Source: Actinomycetota bacterium
GTDB lineage: Bacteria > Actinomycetota > Thermoleophilia > Gaiellales > Gaiellaceae
Reading direction: 5' to 3'
DNA: 7,867 bases
Assembly: GCA_005883245.1 (NCBI GenBank)
Contig: VAXT01000006.1
Span: 14,410 to 22,276, forward strand
Under the pieces are notes generated by a model. It was not told the origin of the DNA and did no database searches. It saw nothing but the letters and a program-made list of their open reading frames with translations. A program made the translations under genes and the position numbers. Shown here piece after piece: positions 1 to 6,722 of this stretch (position 1 is the stretch's first letter; the number at the start of each line of letters is the position of its first letter).

Positions 1-2856
1 GCAGGCTCGCACGAGCTGAAAGGGAAAGCAGAGTCCGTGCGGCTCTGGCGTGCGTCGCGCGTCGTCGGCTCGAGGCGCGGCGAGGTGCGCTCGATCGGGC
101 TCGAGGCGCCGTTCGTGGGCCGCGACCGCGAGTTCAGGCTGGTCAAGGACCTCTTCCACGCGACCGCGGACGACAAGCGCGCGAGTCTCGTCGCGGTCGT
201 CGGCGTGGCCGGGATCGGGAAGTCGCGGCTCGCCTGGGAGTTCGAGAAGTACCTCGACGGGCTCGTCGAGAACGTCTGGTGGCACCGCGGGCGCTGCCTG
301 TCCTACGGCGACGGCGTCGCGTACTGGGCGCTCGCCGAGATGGTGCGCATGCGGGCGCGGATCGCGGAGGACGACTCGTCCGAGGAGGCGATCGCGAAGC
401 TACGGGGGACGATCGAGGAGCACGTGGCCGACGCGGACGAGCGCGAGTGGGTCGAGCCGCGCCTCCAACACATCCTCGGCCTCACCGACCGAGTCGCCTC
501 CGACGGCGAAGATCTCCACTCGGCCTGGCGCCTCTTCTTCGAGCGCATGGCGGAGACCGGGCCGGTGGTGCTGCTGTTCGAGGACTTGCACTGGGCCGAC
601 ACGGCGCTCCTCGACTTCATCGAGTACTTGCTCGACTGGTCGCGGAGCCACCCGATCTACGTGCTGACGCTCTCGCGGCCCGAGCTGGGCGAGCGGCACC
701 CGACGTTCGGGACGCGGGTCCGTAGCTCGACCGCGCTCACGCTCGAGCCGCTCGGCGACGAGGCGATGGAGTCGCTGCTGAGCGGGCTCGTCCCGGGGCT
801 CTCCGACGAGGTCAGGGCGACGATCCGCGAGCGGGCGGACGGCGTCCCGCTGTACGCCGTCGAGACCGTCCGGATGCTGCTCGACCGCGGCTTGCTGGAG
901 CGTGAGGGCGACGCTTTCCGCGTCAGCGGTGCGATCGAGGCGCTCGAGGTGCCCGAGACGCTGCACGCCCTGATCGCTGCGCGGCTGGACGGGCTCGAAC
1001 CGCAGCAGCGCCACGTGCTCGAGGACGCAGCCGTGCTCGGCAAGACGTTCACGCAGCAGGGTTTGGCGGCGGTCTCCGGAGTCGCCGAGGTCGAGCTCGA
1101 GCCGATCCTCGACTCGCTCGTGCGCAAGGAGCTGCTCACGATCCAGACCGACCCGCGCTCGCCGGAGCGGGGCCAGTACGGCTTCCTGCAGGCGCTCGTC
1201 CAGCGCGTCGCGTACGACACGCTCGCACGGCGCGACCGAAAGGCGCGCCATCTCGCAGCCGCGCGCTTCCTCGAGGGGGAGGCGGGCTTCGACCAGGACG
1301 AGATCGCGGAAGTGATCGCCGCGCACTATTTCGATGCTCATGCGGCCGACCCGCAGGCCGAAGATGCCGACGTCATCAAGGCTCGGGCGCGCGACTGGCT
1401 GTGCCGTGCAGGAGAGCGGGCGGCCGCGCTCGCCGCGCCGGAGGATGCCGGGCGGGCCTTCGACCGCGCCGCGGAGCTCGCAGACGGGGACGAGGAGCGC
1501 GCACGAATGCTCGAGCGAGCCGGCGAGATGCTGATCTGGGCGAACGACTCGAGTGCTGCCGAGGGGAGGCTGAGCGAAGCCCGAGCGTTATTCGAGAGCG
1601 CCGGCCTTCCGCACGACAGCGCCCGGGCGACGGCCAGGCTCAGCCTCGCCCTGTGGGCCCTCGGACGCGGCGCCGAGGCGCTGGAGCTGCTCGAACCGGC
1701 CCTCGAAGTCCTTGCCGGAGACGAGCCCGACGAGAACGTCGCCTTCCTCGCTGCCGAGGCAGGACGGATCCATCACTTCCAGGGCAACGACGAGACGGCC
1801 GTCGAGAGGATCGAGCTCGCGCTCGAGATGGCCGAACGGCACGACTACGTGCGAGTCCTCTCGGAGGCTCTCAATACGAAAGCGATCATCATGCAGGGAC
1901 GGCGACACGAGTCGCGTGCGCTCCTCAAGGAGGCGCTCGCGATCGCGCTCGAGCACGATCTCGTCCCGCAGGCTCTTCGCGCCTACAACAACCTCTCCGT
2001 GGGCGCCGTGACCGCGGATCGCTACGAGGAGTGGCGCATGTGCACCGAGGAGGGCTTCGACCTCGCACGGAACAGGGGCGACCGCCAGTTCGCGACCCAG
2101 CTCGGCATGGGTCTCGTCGGCGACATGCTCCTGGGTGGGGACTGGGACGCGGCGTTTGCCCTGGCCGACGAGCTCCCACTTGAGGCGCAGACCGCGGTCA
2201 GCGGGCACGTCTGGGGCGCGATCATGCTCGCCCGGGCGGCGTACGCACGCGACGACCGGGACCTAGCGGAGACCTGGCTGGCGCGCATCTCGCCCGAGGT
2301 CGCGACGTCGAGTGATGTCCAGATGCAGAACCTCGACGTGTGGCAAGGGGGCATCGTCGCGCTCGGCGAACGGCGACCCGCCGACTCGATTCCACTCTTC
2401 CTCGACGCCGCGGAAAGGACGATCGAGCAGGGCATGATGGGCCACGCCGTCCCTTCTCTCGAGGACGCCGCGACGGCCGCAACCGATCTGGGAGATGCGA
2501 GCGCCGCGCTCCCCGTCGCCGCCCTCCTCGACAGGTTCGACCGTTCACAGCTGACCAGGCAACTGCAAGTCGCCCGGGCGCGGATCTACGCGAACGTGGC
2601 TGCTGAGAGGGGCGAGCACGACCGTGCGGCGGAGGAGTACGCGCTGGCGCTTGCGACGGCACGCAATTTCGGCAAGCCGGCGAATATCGCGCCGGTTCTG
2701 GTCGACTACGCGCGCTGGCTCGTGCAGACCGGTCGGGAGGAGGAAGCAGCGCCGCTACTCGAAGAGGCACGGAGCGCTTTCGAGCGGATGAAGGCGACGC
2801 GCTGGCTCGAGCGGATCGACGAGCTCAGCGTCCGGGCCGAAGCCGTCGTCACCTGA
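1..2856 (+). CDS. Cyclase-linked AAA/STAND ATPase with C-terminal TPR-like repeats (5' partial)
   Basis: Signalling ATPase of the adenylate/guanylate cyclase-ATPase-TPR type; 951 residues are visible and the N-terminus lies outside the window. The frame is open to base 1, and residues 5-17 (ELKGKAESVRLWR) resemble the segment that closes class III cyclase domains. GTG at 37 is therefore probably internal. Next comes the AAA_16-type entry motif APFVGRDREF (about residue 36), Walker A GVAGIGKS (68-75), Walker B VVLLFEDLHWAD (189-200) and a TLSRPE sensor-like strand (223-228). A helical segment with QRVAYDTL (about 401-408) follows; it is conserved in this protein type. From about 460 to 940 the protein is an Ala/Glu/Leu-rich helical solenoid resembling degenerate TPRs. 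In such proteins ATP hydrolysis is thought to gate a cyclase or other output; the signal is unknown. It ends tail to tail with the next gene, overlapping by 8 bp. Confidence 0.9.
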   Translation, partial: AGSHELKGKAESVRLWRASRVVGSRRGEVRSIGLEAPFVGRDREFRLVKDLFHATADDKRASLVAVVGVAGIGKSRLAWEFEKYLDGLVENVWWHRGRCLSYGDGVAYWALAEMVRMRARIAEDDSSEEAIAKLRGTIEEHVADADEREWVEPRLQHILGLTDRVASDGEDLHSAWRLFFERMAETGPVVLLFEDLHWADTALLDFIEYLLDWSRSHPIYVLTLSRPELGERHPTFGTRVRSSTALTLEPLGDEAMESLLSGLVPGLSDEVRATIRERADGVPLYAVETVRMLLDRGLLEREGDAFRVSGAIEALEVPETLHALIAARLDGLEPQQRHVLEDAAVLGKTFTQQGLAAVSGVAEVELEPILDSLVRKELLTIQTDPRSPERGQYGFLQALVQRVAYDTLARRDRKARHLAAARFLEGEAGFDQDEIAEVIAAHYFDAHAADPQAEDADVIKARARDWLCRAGERAAALAAPEDAGRAFDRAAELADGDEERARMLERAGEMLIWANDSSAAEGRLSEARALFESAGLPHDSARATARLSLALWALGRGAEALELLEPALEVLAGDEPDENVAFLAAEAGRIHHFQGNDETAVERIELALEMAERHDYVRVLSEALNTKAIIMQGRRHESRALLKEALAIALEHDLVPQALRAYNNLSVGAVTADRYEEWRMCTEEGFDLARNRGDRQFATQLGMGLVGDMLLGGDWDAAFALADELPLEAQTAVSGHVWGAIMLARAAYARDDRDLAETWLARISPEVATSSDVQMQNLDVWQGGIVALGERRPADSIPLFLDAAERTIEQGMMGHAVPSLEDAATAATDLGDASAALPVAALLDRFDRSQLTRQLQVARARIYANVAAERGEHDRAAEEYALALATARNFGKPANIAPVLVDYARWLVQTGREEEAAPLLEEARSAFERMKATRWLERIDELSVRAEAVVT

Positions 2857-3709
2857 CCCGGCAGTCGCTGGGCACGCGGTACTGGACGTTCGTGCCGGAG
2901 TCCGACGCGTTCGTGGCCAGCTGCTCGCGCATCATCGCTCGGGCCCGGCTCTTGGAGAGGCCGAGGTTGACGCCGATGCCGACGCCGCTCTGGAAGCCGT
3001 AGCAGTTGGCCAAGCCCTCGTTGCGCTCGCCGCGCAGGTGCCACGACTCGTGGGCGAGCACGGCGATCGCGCGTCCCGTTCGTGAGAACGACTGCACGCG
3101 GTGCTTGACCGCGAGCTGGTACAGCGTGTCGCAGATCTCGGGGGTCAGGAACGCCTGGTCGCCGCCGACCTCGGCGAGGCCGTCCGCGTCCTGGACGAAG
3201 CCGACGTAGACGCCCTTCTTGTCGCAGGTGACCGTTGCGGGATGGCGCGCGATCGCGCTCGCCTCGCGGGAGAGGATCGCCTCCGTCTGCGCCTGGCGTT
3301 TCGAGGAGACCGCGTTCCAGCCGCTCGGGCGCGAGGCCGCGTAGAGCAGCGTGCCGACGATCGCGACCGCGGCCACGGCCTCGATGACGTGGATCCACCG
3401 GAACGCCGGCTCGGCGACGACCGGAGGCGTGGGCTCCGAGGGGTCCCAGTAGCCCCAGGTGCCGAGCTCGGATAGGTCGCGTTGCTGCGGCCCGCGGTCG
3501 AGAGCGTCGGCAGGGGCGCGCTGCCTCGTATGCAGCCAGCCGCCCAGGAAGAAGTCGAGCTCGAGCCCGAGCGCGAGCAGGAACAGGAGCCAGACCGGGA
3601 ACCACGAGCGCACGCCGTACGGCGCGAGGAAGAACGCGATCACGATCACGAGCACCGCGATCCGAGCGATCCGGAAGAGCCGCGCACGGCGACGCAGGTC
3701 GGAGGTCAT
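2849..3709 (-). CDS. Membrane-anchored HExxH metallopeptidase-like protein of unknown function
   Basis: A 286-residue protein I cannot assign to a named family. A basic N-terminus (RRRARLFR) precedes two hydrophobic helices (about 15-32 and 36-56). A linker of about 50 residues and a third helix (about 107-125) follow, so positive-inside logic puts residues 126-286 outside the cytoplasm. That domain carries HESWH (220-224) followed by LRGERNEGLANCYGFQ. H220 and H224 fit zinc ligands, E221 a catalytic base, and E231 could be a third ligand. A metzincin would have His at 230, where this protein has Asn. Cysteines at 162, 193, 236 and 283 could form disulfides. ATG 3709 follows the exchanger stop codon after only 3 nt and has no clear Shine-Dalgarno sequence, so translation is probably coupled. 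The zinc site is inferred; peptidase activity is unproven. Confidence 0.8.
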   Translation of the reverse strand: MTSDLRRRARLFRIARIAVLVIVIAFFLAPYGVRSWFPVWLLFLLALGLELDFFLGGWLHTRQRAPADALDRGPQQRDLSELGTWGYWDPSEPTPPVVAEPAFRWIHVIEAVAAVAIVGTLLYAASRPSGWNAVSSKRQAQTEAILSREASAIARHPATVTCDKKGVYVGFVQDADGLAEVGGDQAFLTPEICDTLYQLAVKHRVQSFSRTGRAIAVLAHESWHLRGERNEGLANCYGFQSGVGIGVNLGLSKSRARAMMREQLATNASDSGTNVQYRVPSDCRVR

Positions 3710-3712
3710 GGC

Positions 3713-4762
3713 CTAACTGTTGCTGACGGCGATCAGCCCGGCGATCCCGGCCGCATAGAGGAGGAGCACTGCGAGCGAGTCGATGCCCATCCGCCACACC
3801 TGCCGGTGCGGGCGCGTGACGAGCCCCCAGAGGTAGACGACGGTCAGCACGATCCCGAGCGCGGTCAGGTAGATGTCCGTCGCCTGGGCCTGGGGGAGCA
3901 CCGCCGAGCCGGAGAGCAGGCCCGCGAGCAGGAACAGCACGGGCAGGAACGCGTTGCCGCCGAAGATGTCCGAGACCGCGAGCTGGTAGTCGCCGAGGCG
4001 CACGGCCGCGATTCCGGTCGAGATCTCCGGCAGGGACGTGGCCGCGGCCAGGAACGTCGCGCCGAAGACGACGCCGGTCATGCCGAGGTGGCTGGCGATC
4101 TCCTCGCCGCTCTGCTCGAGGGCGACGCCCGCGGCCAGCGTCACCGCGGCGGCGATCCCGAACACGGTCGTCGCGCGCGTGAGAGACATGTCGGTCGCGG
4201 ACTTCGAGTGCCCCATCGGCTTCTCCTGTCCGCCCGGCGCGGTGCCGGTCTCGTCGTGCCAGGGCAACCCGCGCCGCGCGCGGTTGACGAGCCACACCCC
4301 GACCACCCAGAAGGCGGCGATCAGGAGCGCGGCCGGCTCGATGCGCGCGTAGAGCGCGTTGCCGGGCAGCTGCGCGCCCATGACCGAGATCGCGAGCACG
4401 AGGATCACGAGCAGCCCCTCGAGCCCGAGCACGAGCGACGCGGCCCGCGTTGTCAGCGCCGCCTCGGGGCCGATCGAGACGTCGAGGACGACGAGCACGA
4501 CGGTCTGGATCGCGATCCCGCCGAGGATGTTCCCGATCGCGATCCCGAGGCTGTGCGAGAGCGCGGCCGCGACGACGATCGCGACCTCCGGCAGGTTCGT
4601 CGCGATCGCGAGCAGGATCGCGCCGCCGAGCGCCTCGCCCAGGCCGAGCCGCGTGTCGAGCACGTCCGTCGAGCGCGAGAGGTGGACGCCCGCGACCCAG
4701 ATCGCTCCGGCCGCGACGGCGAAGATCAGGACGAGCGGGACGAGTCCCAGGCCCGAGAACAC
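3713..4762 (-). CDS. Sodium/calcium exchanger-family membrane antiporter
   Basis: A 349-residue integral membrane protein of the Na+/Ca2+ (cation/Ca2+) exchanger superfamily, which moves Ca2+ or a related cation against Na+ or H+. Both alpha repeats are visible. Alpha-1 (about 46-87) has ATNLPE with E59 and then IGNILGG. Alpha-2 (about 234-272) has ATSLPE with E246 and then VSDIFGGN with D265. The two LPE glutamates are the expected cation ligands. About ten hydrophobic helices are seen, with a polar cytoplasmic loop near 160-195 between the halves, which is the normal layout. The start is GTG 4762: the frame has a TAA four codons upstream and no earlier start. A TAAGCT box ends 6 nt before the GTG, suggesting a leaderless mRNA. 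It is first in an operon with the HExxH protein. The ion specificity cannot be read from sequence. Confidence 0.87.
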   Translation of the reverse strand: MFSGLGLVPLVLIFAVAAGAIWVAGVHLSRSTDVLDTRLGLGEALGGAILLAIATNLPEVAIVVAAALSHSLGIAIGNILGGIAIQTVVLVVLDVSIGPEAALTTRAASLVLGLEGLLVILVLAISVMGAQLPGNALYARIEPAALLIAAFWVVGVWLVNRARRGLPWHDETGTAPGGQEKPMGHSKSATDMSLTRATTVFGIAAAVTLAAGVALEQSGEEIASHLGMTGVVFGATFLAAATSLPEISTGIAAVRLGDYQLAVSDIFGGNAFLPVLFLLAGLLSGSAVLPQAQATDIYLTALGIVLTVVYLWGLVTRPHRQVWRMGIDSLAVLLLYAAGIAGLIAVSNS

Positions 4763-4768
4763 CGGAGC

Positions 4769-4774
4769 AGCTTA
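4769..4774 (-). promoter_or_regulatory. Candidate -10 box of the exchanger operon (leaderless)
   Basis: Read on the minus strand this is TAAGCT, a TANNNT match. It ends 6 nt before the GTG start at 4762, so transcription would begin at or next to the start codon. A weak -35-like CTGACC lies 18 bp further upstream (4793-4798), inside the divergent miniprotein gene. No separate Shine-Dalgarno sequence is visible. Confidence 0.5.
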
Positions 4775-4778
4775 GGAT
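4773..4778 (+). promoter_or_regulatory. Candidate -10 box of the lysine-rich miniprotein gene
   Basis: TAGGAT, a TANNNT match, ends 8 nt before ATG 4787, the geometry of a leaderless or nearly leaderless transcript. It shares two bases with the opposing -10 box. The same bases include AGGA, which could serve as a weak Shine-Dalgarno sequence 9 nt from the ATG if transcription starts further upstream. No convincing -35 is seen. Confidence 0.45.
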
Positions 4779-4786
4779 TCGAAGCT

Positions 4787-4900
4787 ATGAAGGGTCAGGA
4801 CAAACCGAAGAAGCTGGGCAAGAAGGTCCCGCAGAAGTCGCTGAAGGAGAAGCGGAAGGAGAAGAAGGCCAAGAAGGCCTCGGGCGGCACGACCTTCTAG
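4787..4900 (+). CDS. Lysine-rich 37-residue miniprotein
   Basis: A small basic protein: 14 of 37 residues are lysine, with one arginine and three acidic residues. It opens MKGQDKPKKLGKK, has a KEKRKEKKAKK helix-like block (20-30) and ends ASGGTTF. It has no signal peptide or membrane segment. The frame is open far upstream because it lies antisense to the exchanger gene. The lysine-rich composition begins exactly at ATG 4787, just outside the exchanger coding region and next to a -10-like box, which supports this start. Short lysine-rich proteins are common as hypothetical genes in actinobacteria. Its charge suggests binding to RNA, DNA or the ribosome, but this is inference and no known function is assigned. 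The GNAT gene follows on the same strand. Confidence 0.65.
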   Translation: MKGQDKPKKLGKKVPQKSLKEKRKEKKAKKASGGTTF

Positions 4901-4911
4901 ACGCGCGTTGC

Positions 4912-4917
4912 TAGCGT
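4912..4917 (+). promoter_or_regulatory. Candidate -10 box upstream of the GNAT gene
   Basis: TAGCGT (TANNNT) lies 12 nt after the miniprotein stop. It ends 6 nt before an in-frame CTG at 4924, the same spacing seen from TAAGCT to the exchanger GTG. A short inverted repeat, GACGC (4900-4904) and GCGTC (4914-4918), overlaps it and could be an operator or a weak hairpin; it has no T-tract. Confidence 0.35.
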
Positions 4918-5004
4918 CGGGTCCTGGCCCGGAATCCTCTCGTTCCACCTGCTGCGCCGCCCACGGACGGAGAGATCGTCCTTCGCCTCCGGCGAGCCGA
5001 GGAC

Positions 5005-5445
5005 GTGCCGCTGATCGCGGCGGCCTCGCACGACCCCGAGACGCGCCGTCGGCTGGAGGACGAGCCCATGACACCGGAGCGCGAACAGGGCAGCGTGGCG
5101 CGGGCCGAGGAGCAGTGGCGCTCCGGCACCGGAGCCCCGTTCGTGATCGCGGACGCGGGCGACGACCGCGCGCTCGGGCTCGTCAACCTGCAGTTCGACG
5201 AAGCGGCGACCCTCGCCGTCTCCGTGTTTCCCGAGGAACGTGGTCGCGGAGTCGCGTCCCGGGCGCTGCGACTCGCCGCGACCTGGGGCTTGCTAGAGCT
5301 CGGCCTGCGCCGCGTCGTCGCCGAGGCGGCAGCGGATAACAGCGCATCGATCCGGACGATCGAGAAAGCCGGGTTCCGGCGGGAGGGCCTTCGCGACGAT
5401 CAGGTGCGGTTCTGCCTGCTCCCGGAAGACGTCGACCTCCAGTAG
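5005..5445 (+). CDS. GNAT-family N-acetyltransferase (RimJ/RimL-like); true start probably upstream
   Basis: Acetyl-CoA-dependent N-acetyltransferase. Counting from GTG 5005, the acetyl-CoA loop is RGRGVA (80-85 region, fitting R-x-x-G-x-A) after the strand LAVSVFPEE. The C-terminal motif NSASIRTIEKAGFRREG (112-128) is typical of the RimJ/RimL or Acetyltransf_3 subgroup. GTG 5005 is the first conventional start, giving 146 residues. However, the open frame before it reads GEIVLRLRRAED, which looks like the first beta strand of a GNAT fold. The frame is open back to 4915 (a TAG lies at 4912), yet it has no ATG, GTG or TTG upstream of 5005. CTG 4924 would give 173 residues, a normal length for this subgroup. 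The substrate is unknown: a protein N-terminus, amino acid or antibiotic are all possible. It is convergent with the helicase gene, with 7 bp between stop codons. Confidence 0.85.
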   Translation: MPLIAAASHDPETRRRLEDEPMTPEREQGSVARAEEQWRSGTGAPFVIADAGDDRALGLVNLQFDEAATLAVSVFPEERGRGVASRALRLAATWGLLELGLRRVVAEAAADNSASIRTIEKAGFRREGLRDDQVRFCLLPEDVDLQ

Positions 5446-5452
5446 CTGCCGG

Positions 5453-6616
5453 TTACCACTTGGAGCGGCGGCCCCTGCGGCTCGTGTAGACGACCTTCGC
5501 GCGCGCGGATTCGAGCCCGCTCTGCTCGTACTGCTCGGTGTGGCCGAGCCGCCGAGCGACGCGGCTCGTGTCGGCCTGCTGCTCGGGGAGGACGAGCGTG
5601 ATCGCCGTTCCGCTGCGGCCGGCGCGGCCGGTGCGGCCCGTCCGGTGCACGTAGCCCTTGTCCTCGGCGGGCGGGTCGAAGTTGATCACGTGCGTGATGT
5701 CGTCGAGGTCGAGCCCGCGGGCGGCGACGTCGGTGGCGACGAGCACGGCCACCTTGCCGGACTCGAACTGCCTGAGCGCGCGCTGTCTCGCGTTCTGGGA
5801 CATGTCCCCGTGCATCGCGGAGGCCTTCACGCCGTGCCGGGCCAGCTTCGTGACGAGCCGTTCGGCGCCGCGCTTCGTCCGGACGAAGACGAGCGTGGAG
5901 TACGACCCGCGCAGGTGCTCAACGAGCGTCTCGACCTTCGAGTCGGTCGTCACCGGGACGAAGCGATGCTCGATCTCGCCCGGGTCGTCGGGCAGCGCGT
6001 CCCCTTCGATGCGGGACGGGCTGTTCGTGTACGCGCGCGCGAGCGAACCGACCTCGCCGTCGAGCGTGGCCGAGAAGAACATCGTCTGGCGGTTCCGGGG
6101 CAGGCGCCGCACGAGCTTGTCGACCTGGGGCTTGAAGCCCATGTCCAGCATCCGGTCGGCCTCGTCGAGGATGAGGATCCGGACCCGGCCGAGGTCGACG
6201 AGCCGGCGCTGGACGAGATCCTCGAGCCGGCCGGGCGTCGCCACGAGCACGTGCGCACGCTTGGCGCGCTTCGCCTGCGCGTGCAGCGGCAGGCCTCCGT
6301 ACGTGGCGGCCACGGTCAGGCCATTGGCCTGCGCCAGCGGCTCGATCTCGGCGGTCACCTGGGCGGCGAGCTCCCGCGTGGGGACGAGCACGAGCGCCGA
6401 CGGGCAGCCCGCGTCGCTCGACGTTCGCTCTGCGATCGGCACCGCGAACGCGAGCGTCTTGCCCGAGCCGGTCGGTGAGCGCGCGAGGACGTCGAGCCCC
6501 GCGAGCGCATCCGGGAGCACGAGCTCCTGGATCCGGAACGGCGATTCGATCTTGCGAGCAGAGAGCGCGTCGACAACAGGGCGCGACACGCCGAGCTCGC
6601 GGAAGGACTTGGTCAT
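5453..6616 (-). CDS. DEAD-box ATP-dependent RNA helicase
   Basis: A 387-residue ATP-dependent RNA helicase of the RhlE/DeaD kind, which unwinds short RNA duplexes in ribosome assembly, mRNA decay or cold adaptation. All core motifs are intact: upstream aromatic F5 and Q30 of the Q motif, motif I PTGSGKT (48-54), Ia PTRELA (79-84), Ib TPGR (127-130), II DEAD (151-154), III SAT (182-184), IV LVFVRT (242-247), V ATDVAARGLD (294-303) and VI HRTGRTGRAG (324-333). After the two RecA-like domains there is only a short tail ending in RRGRRSKW. It lacks the long basic or RNA-binding extensions of DeaD or DbpA, so it is close to a minimal core. ATG 6616 is supported by AAAGGAG 9 nt upstream. That Shine-Dalgarno sequence is buried in a long leader hairpin. 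A cold-shock-domain protein is encoded divergently. Confidence 0.95.
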   Translation of the reverse strand: MTKSFRELGVSRPVVDALSARKIESPFRIQELVLPDALAGLDVLARSPTGSGKTLAFAVPIAERTSSDAGCPSALVLVPTRELAAQVTAEIEPLAQANGLTVAATYGGLPLHAQAKRAKRAHVLVATPGRLEDLVQRRLVDLGRVRILILDEADRMLDMGFKPQVDKLVRRLPRNRQTMFFSATLDGEVGSLARAYTNSPSRIEGDALPDDPGEIEHRFVPVTTDSKVETLVEHLRGSYSTLVFVRTKRGAERLVTKLARHGVKASAMHGDMSQNARQRALRQFESGKVAVLVATDVAARGLDLDDITHVINFDPPAEDKGYVHRTGRTGRAGRSGTAITLVLPEQQADTSRVARRLGHTEQYEQSGLESARAKVVYTSRRGRRSKW

Positions 6617-6625
6617 TTTGTTCGA

Positions 6626-6672
6626 CTCCTTTACGGGTTCGAGACTTGCCGACCTCGAAGCACCCGAAGGAG
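6626..6672 (-). promoter_or_regulatory. SD-sequestering hairpin in the helicase leader
   Basis: In the helicase mRNA this segment can form a 16-bp interrupted stem. Plus-strand coordinates of the paired arms are 6626-6631 with 6667-6672 (CTCCTT/AAGGAG), 6634-6637 with 6663-6666 (CGGG/CCCG) and 6638-6643 with 6654-6659 (TTCGAG/CTCGAA). The terminal loop has 10 nt, with bulges of 2 nt (6632-6633) and 3 nt (6660-6662). The outermost helix contains the Shine-Dalgarno AAGGAG of the helicase gene. All pairs are Watson-Crick. As DNA the same inverted repeat could also be an operator. Confidence 0.6.
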
Positions 6673-6722
6673 GAACGAGAAGCGAATCTCACCGGGCGGC
6701 GCGATTGCCGACCCGTGCGAAC

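Noticed and set aside
37..39. GTG as the true start of the large ATPase gene
   Set aside because: The frame is open to base 1 and encodes a cyclase-domain-like end before this codon, so GTG 37 is probably internal.
400..1341. A 313-codon minus-strand open frame within the ATPase gene
   Set aside because: It is antisense to the Walker A/B-containing frame and has low-complexity composition.
2706..4295. A 529-codon open frame on the minus strand
   Set aside because: It covers the HExxH and exchanger genes in another frame and is Arg/Ala/Pro-rich without motifs.
3482..4786. A long plus-strand open frame before the lysine-rich miniprotein
   Set aside because: It is antisense to the exchanger and HExxH genes with low-complexity Arg/Glu/His composition; only the part from 4787 looks real.
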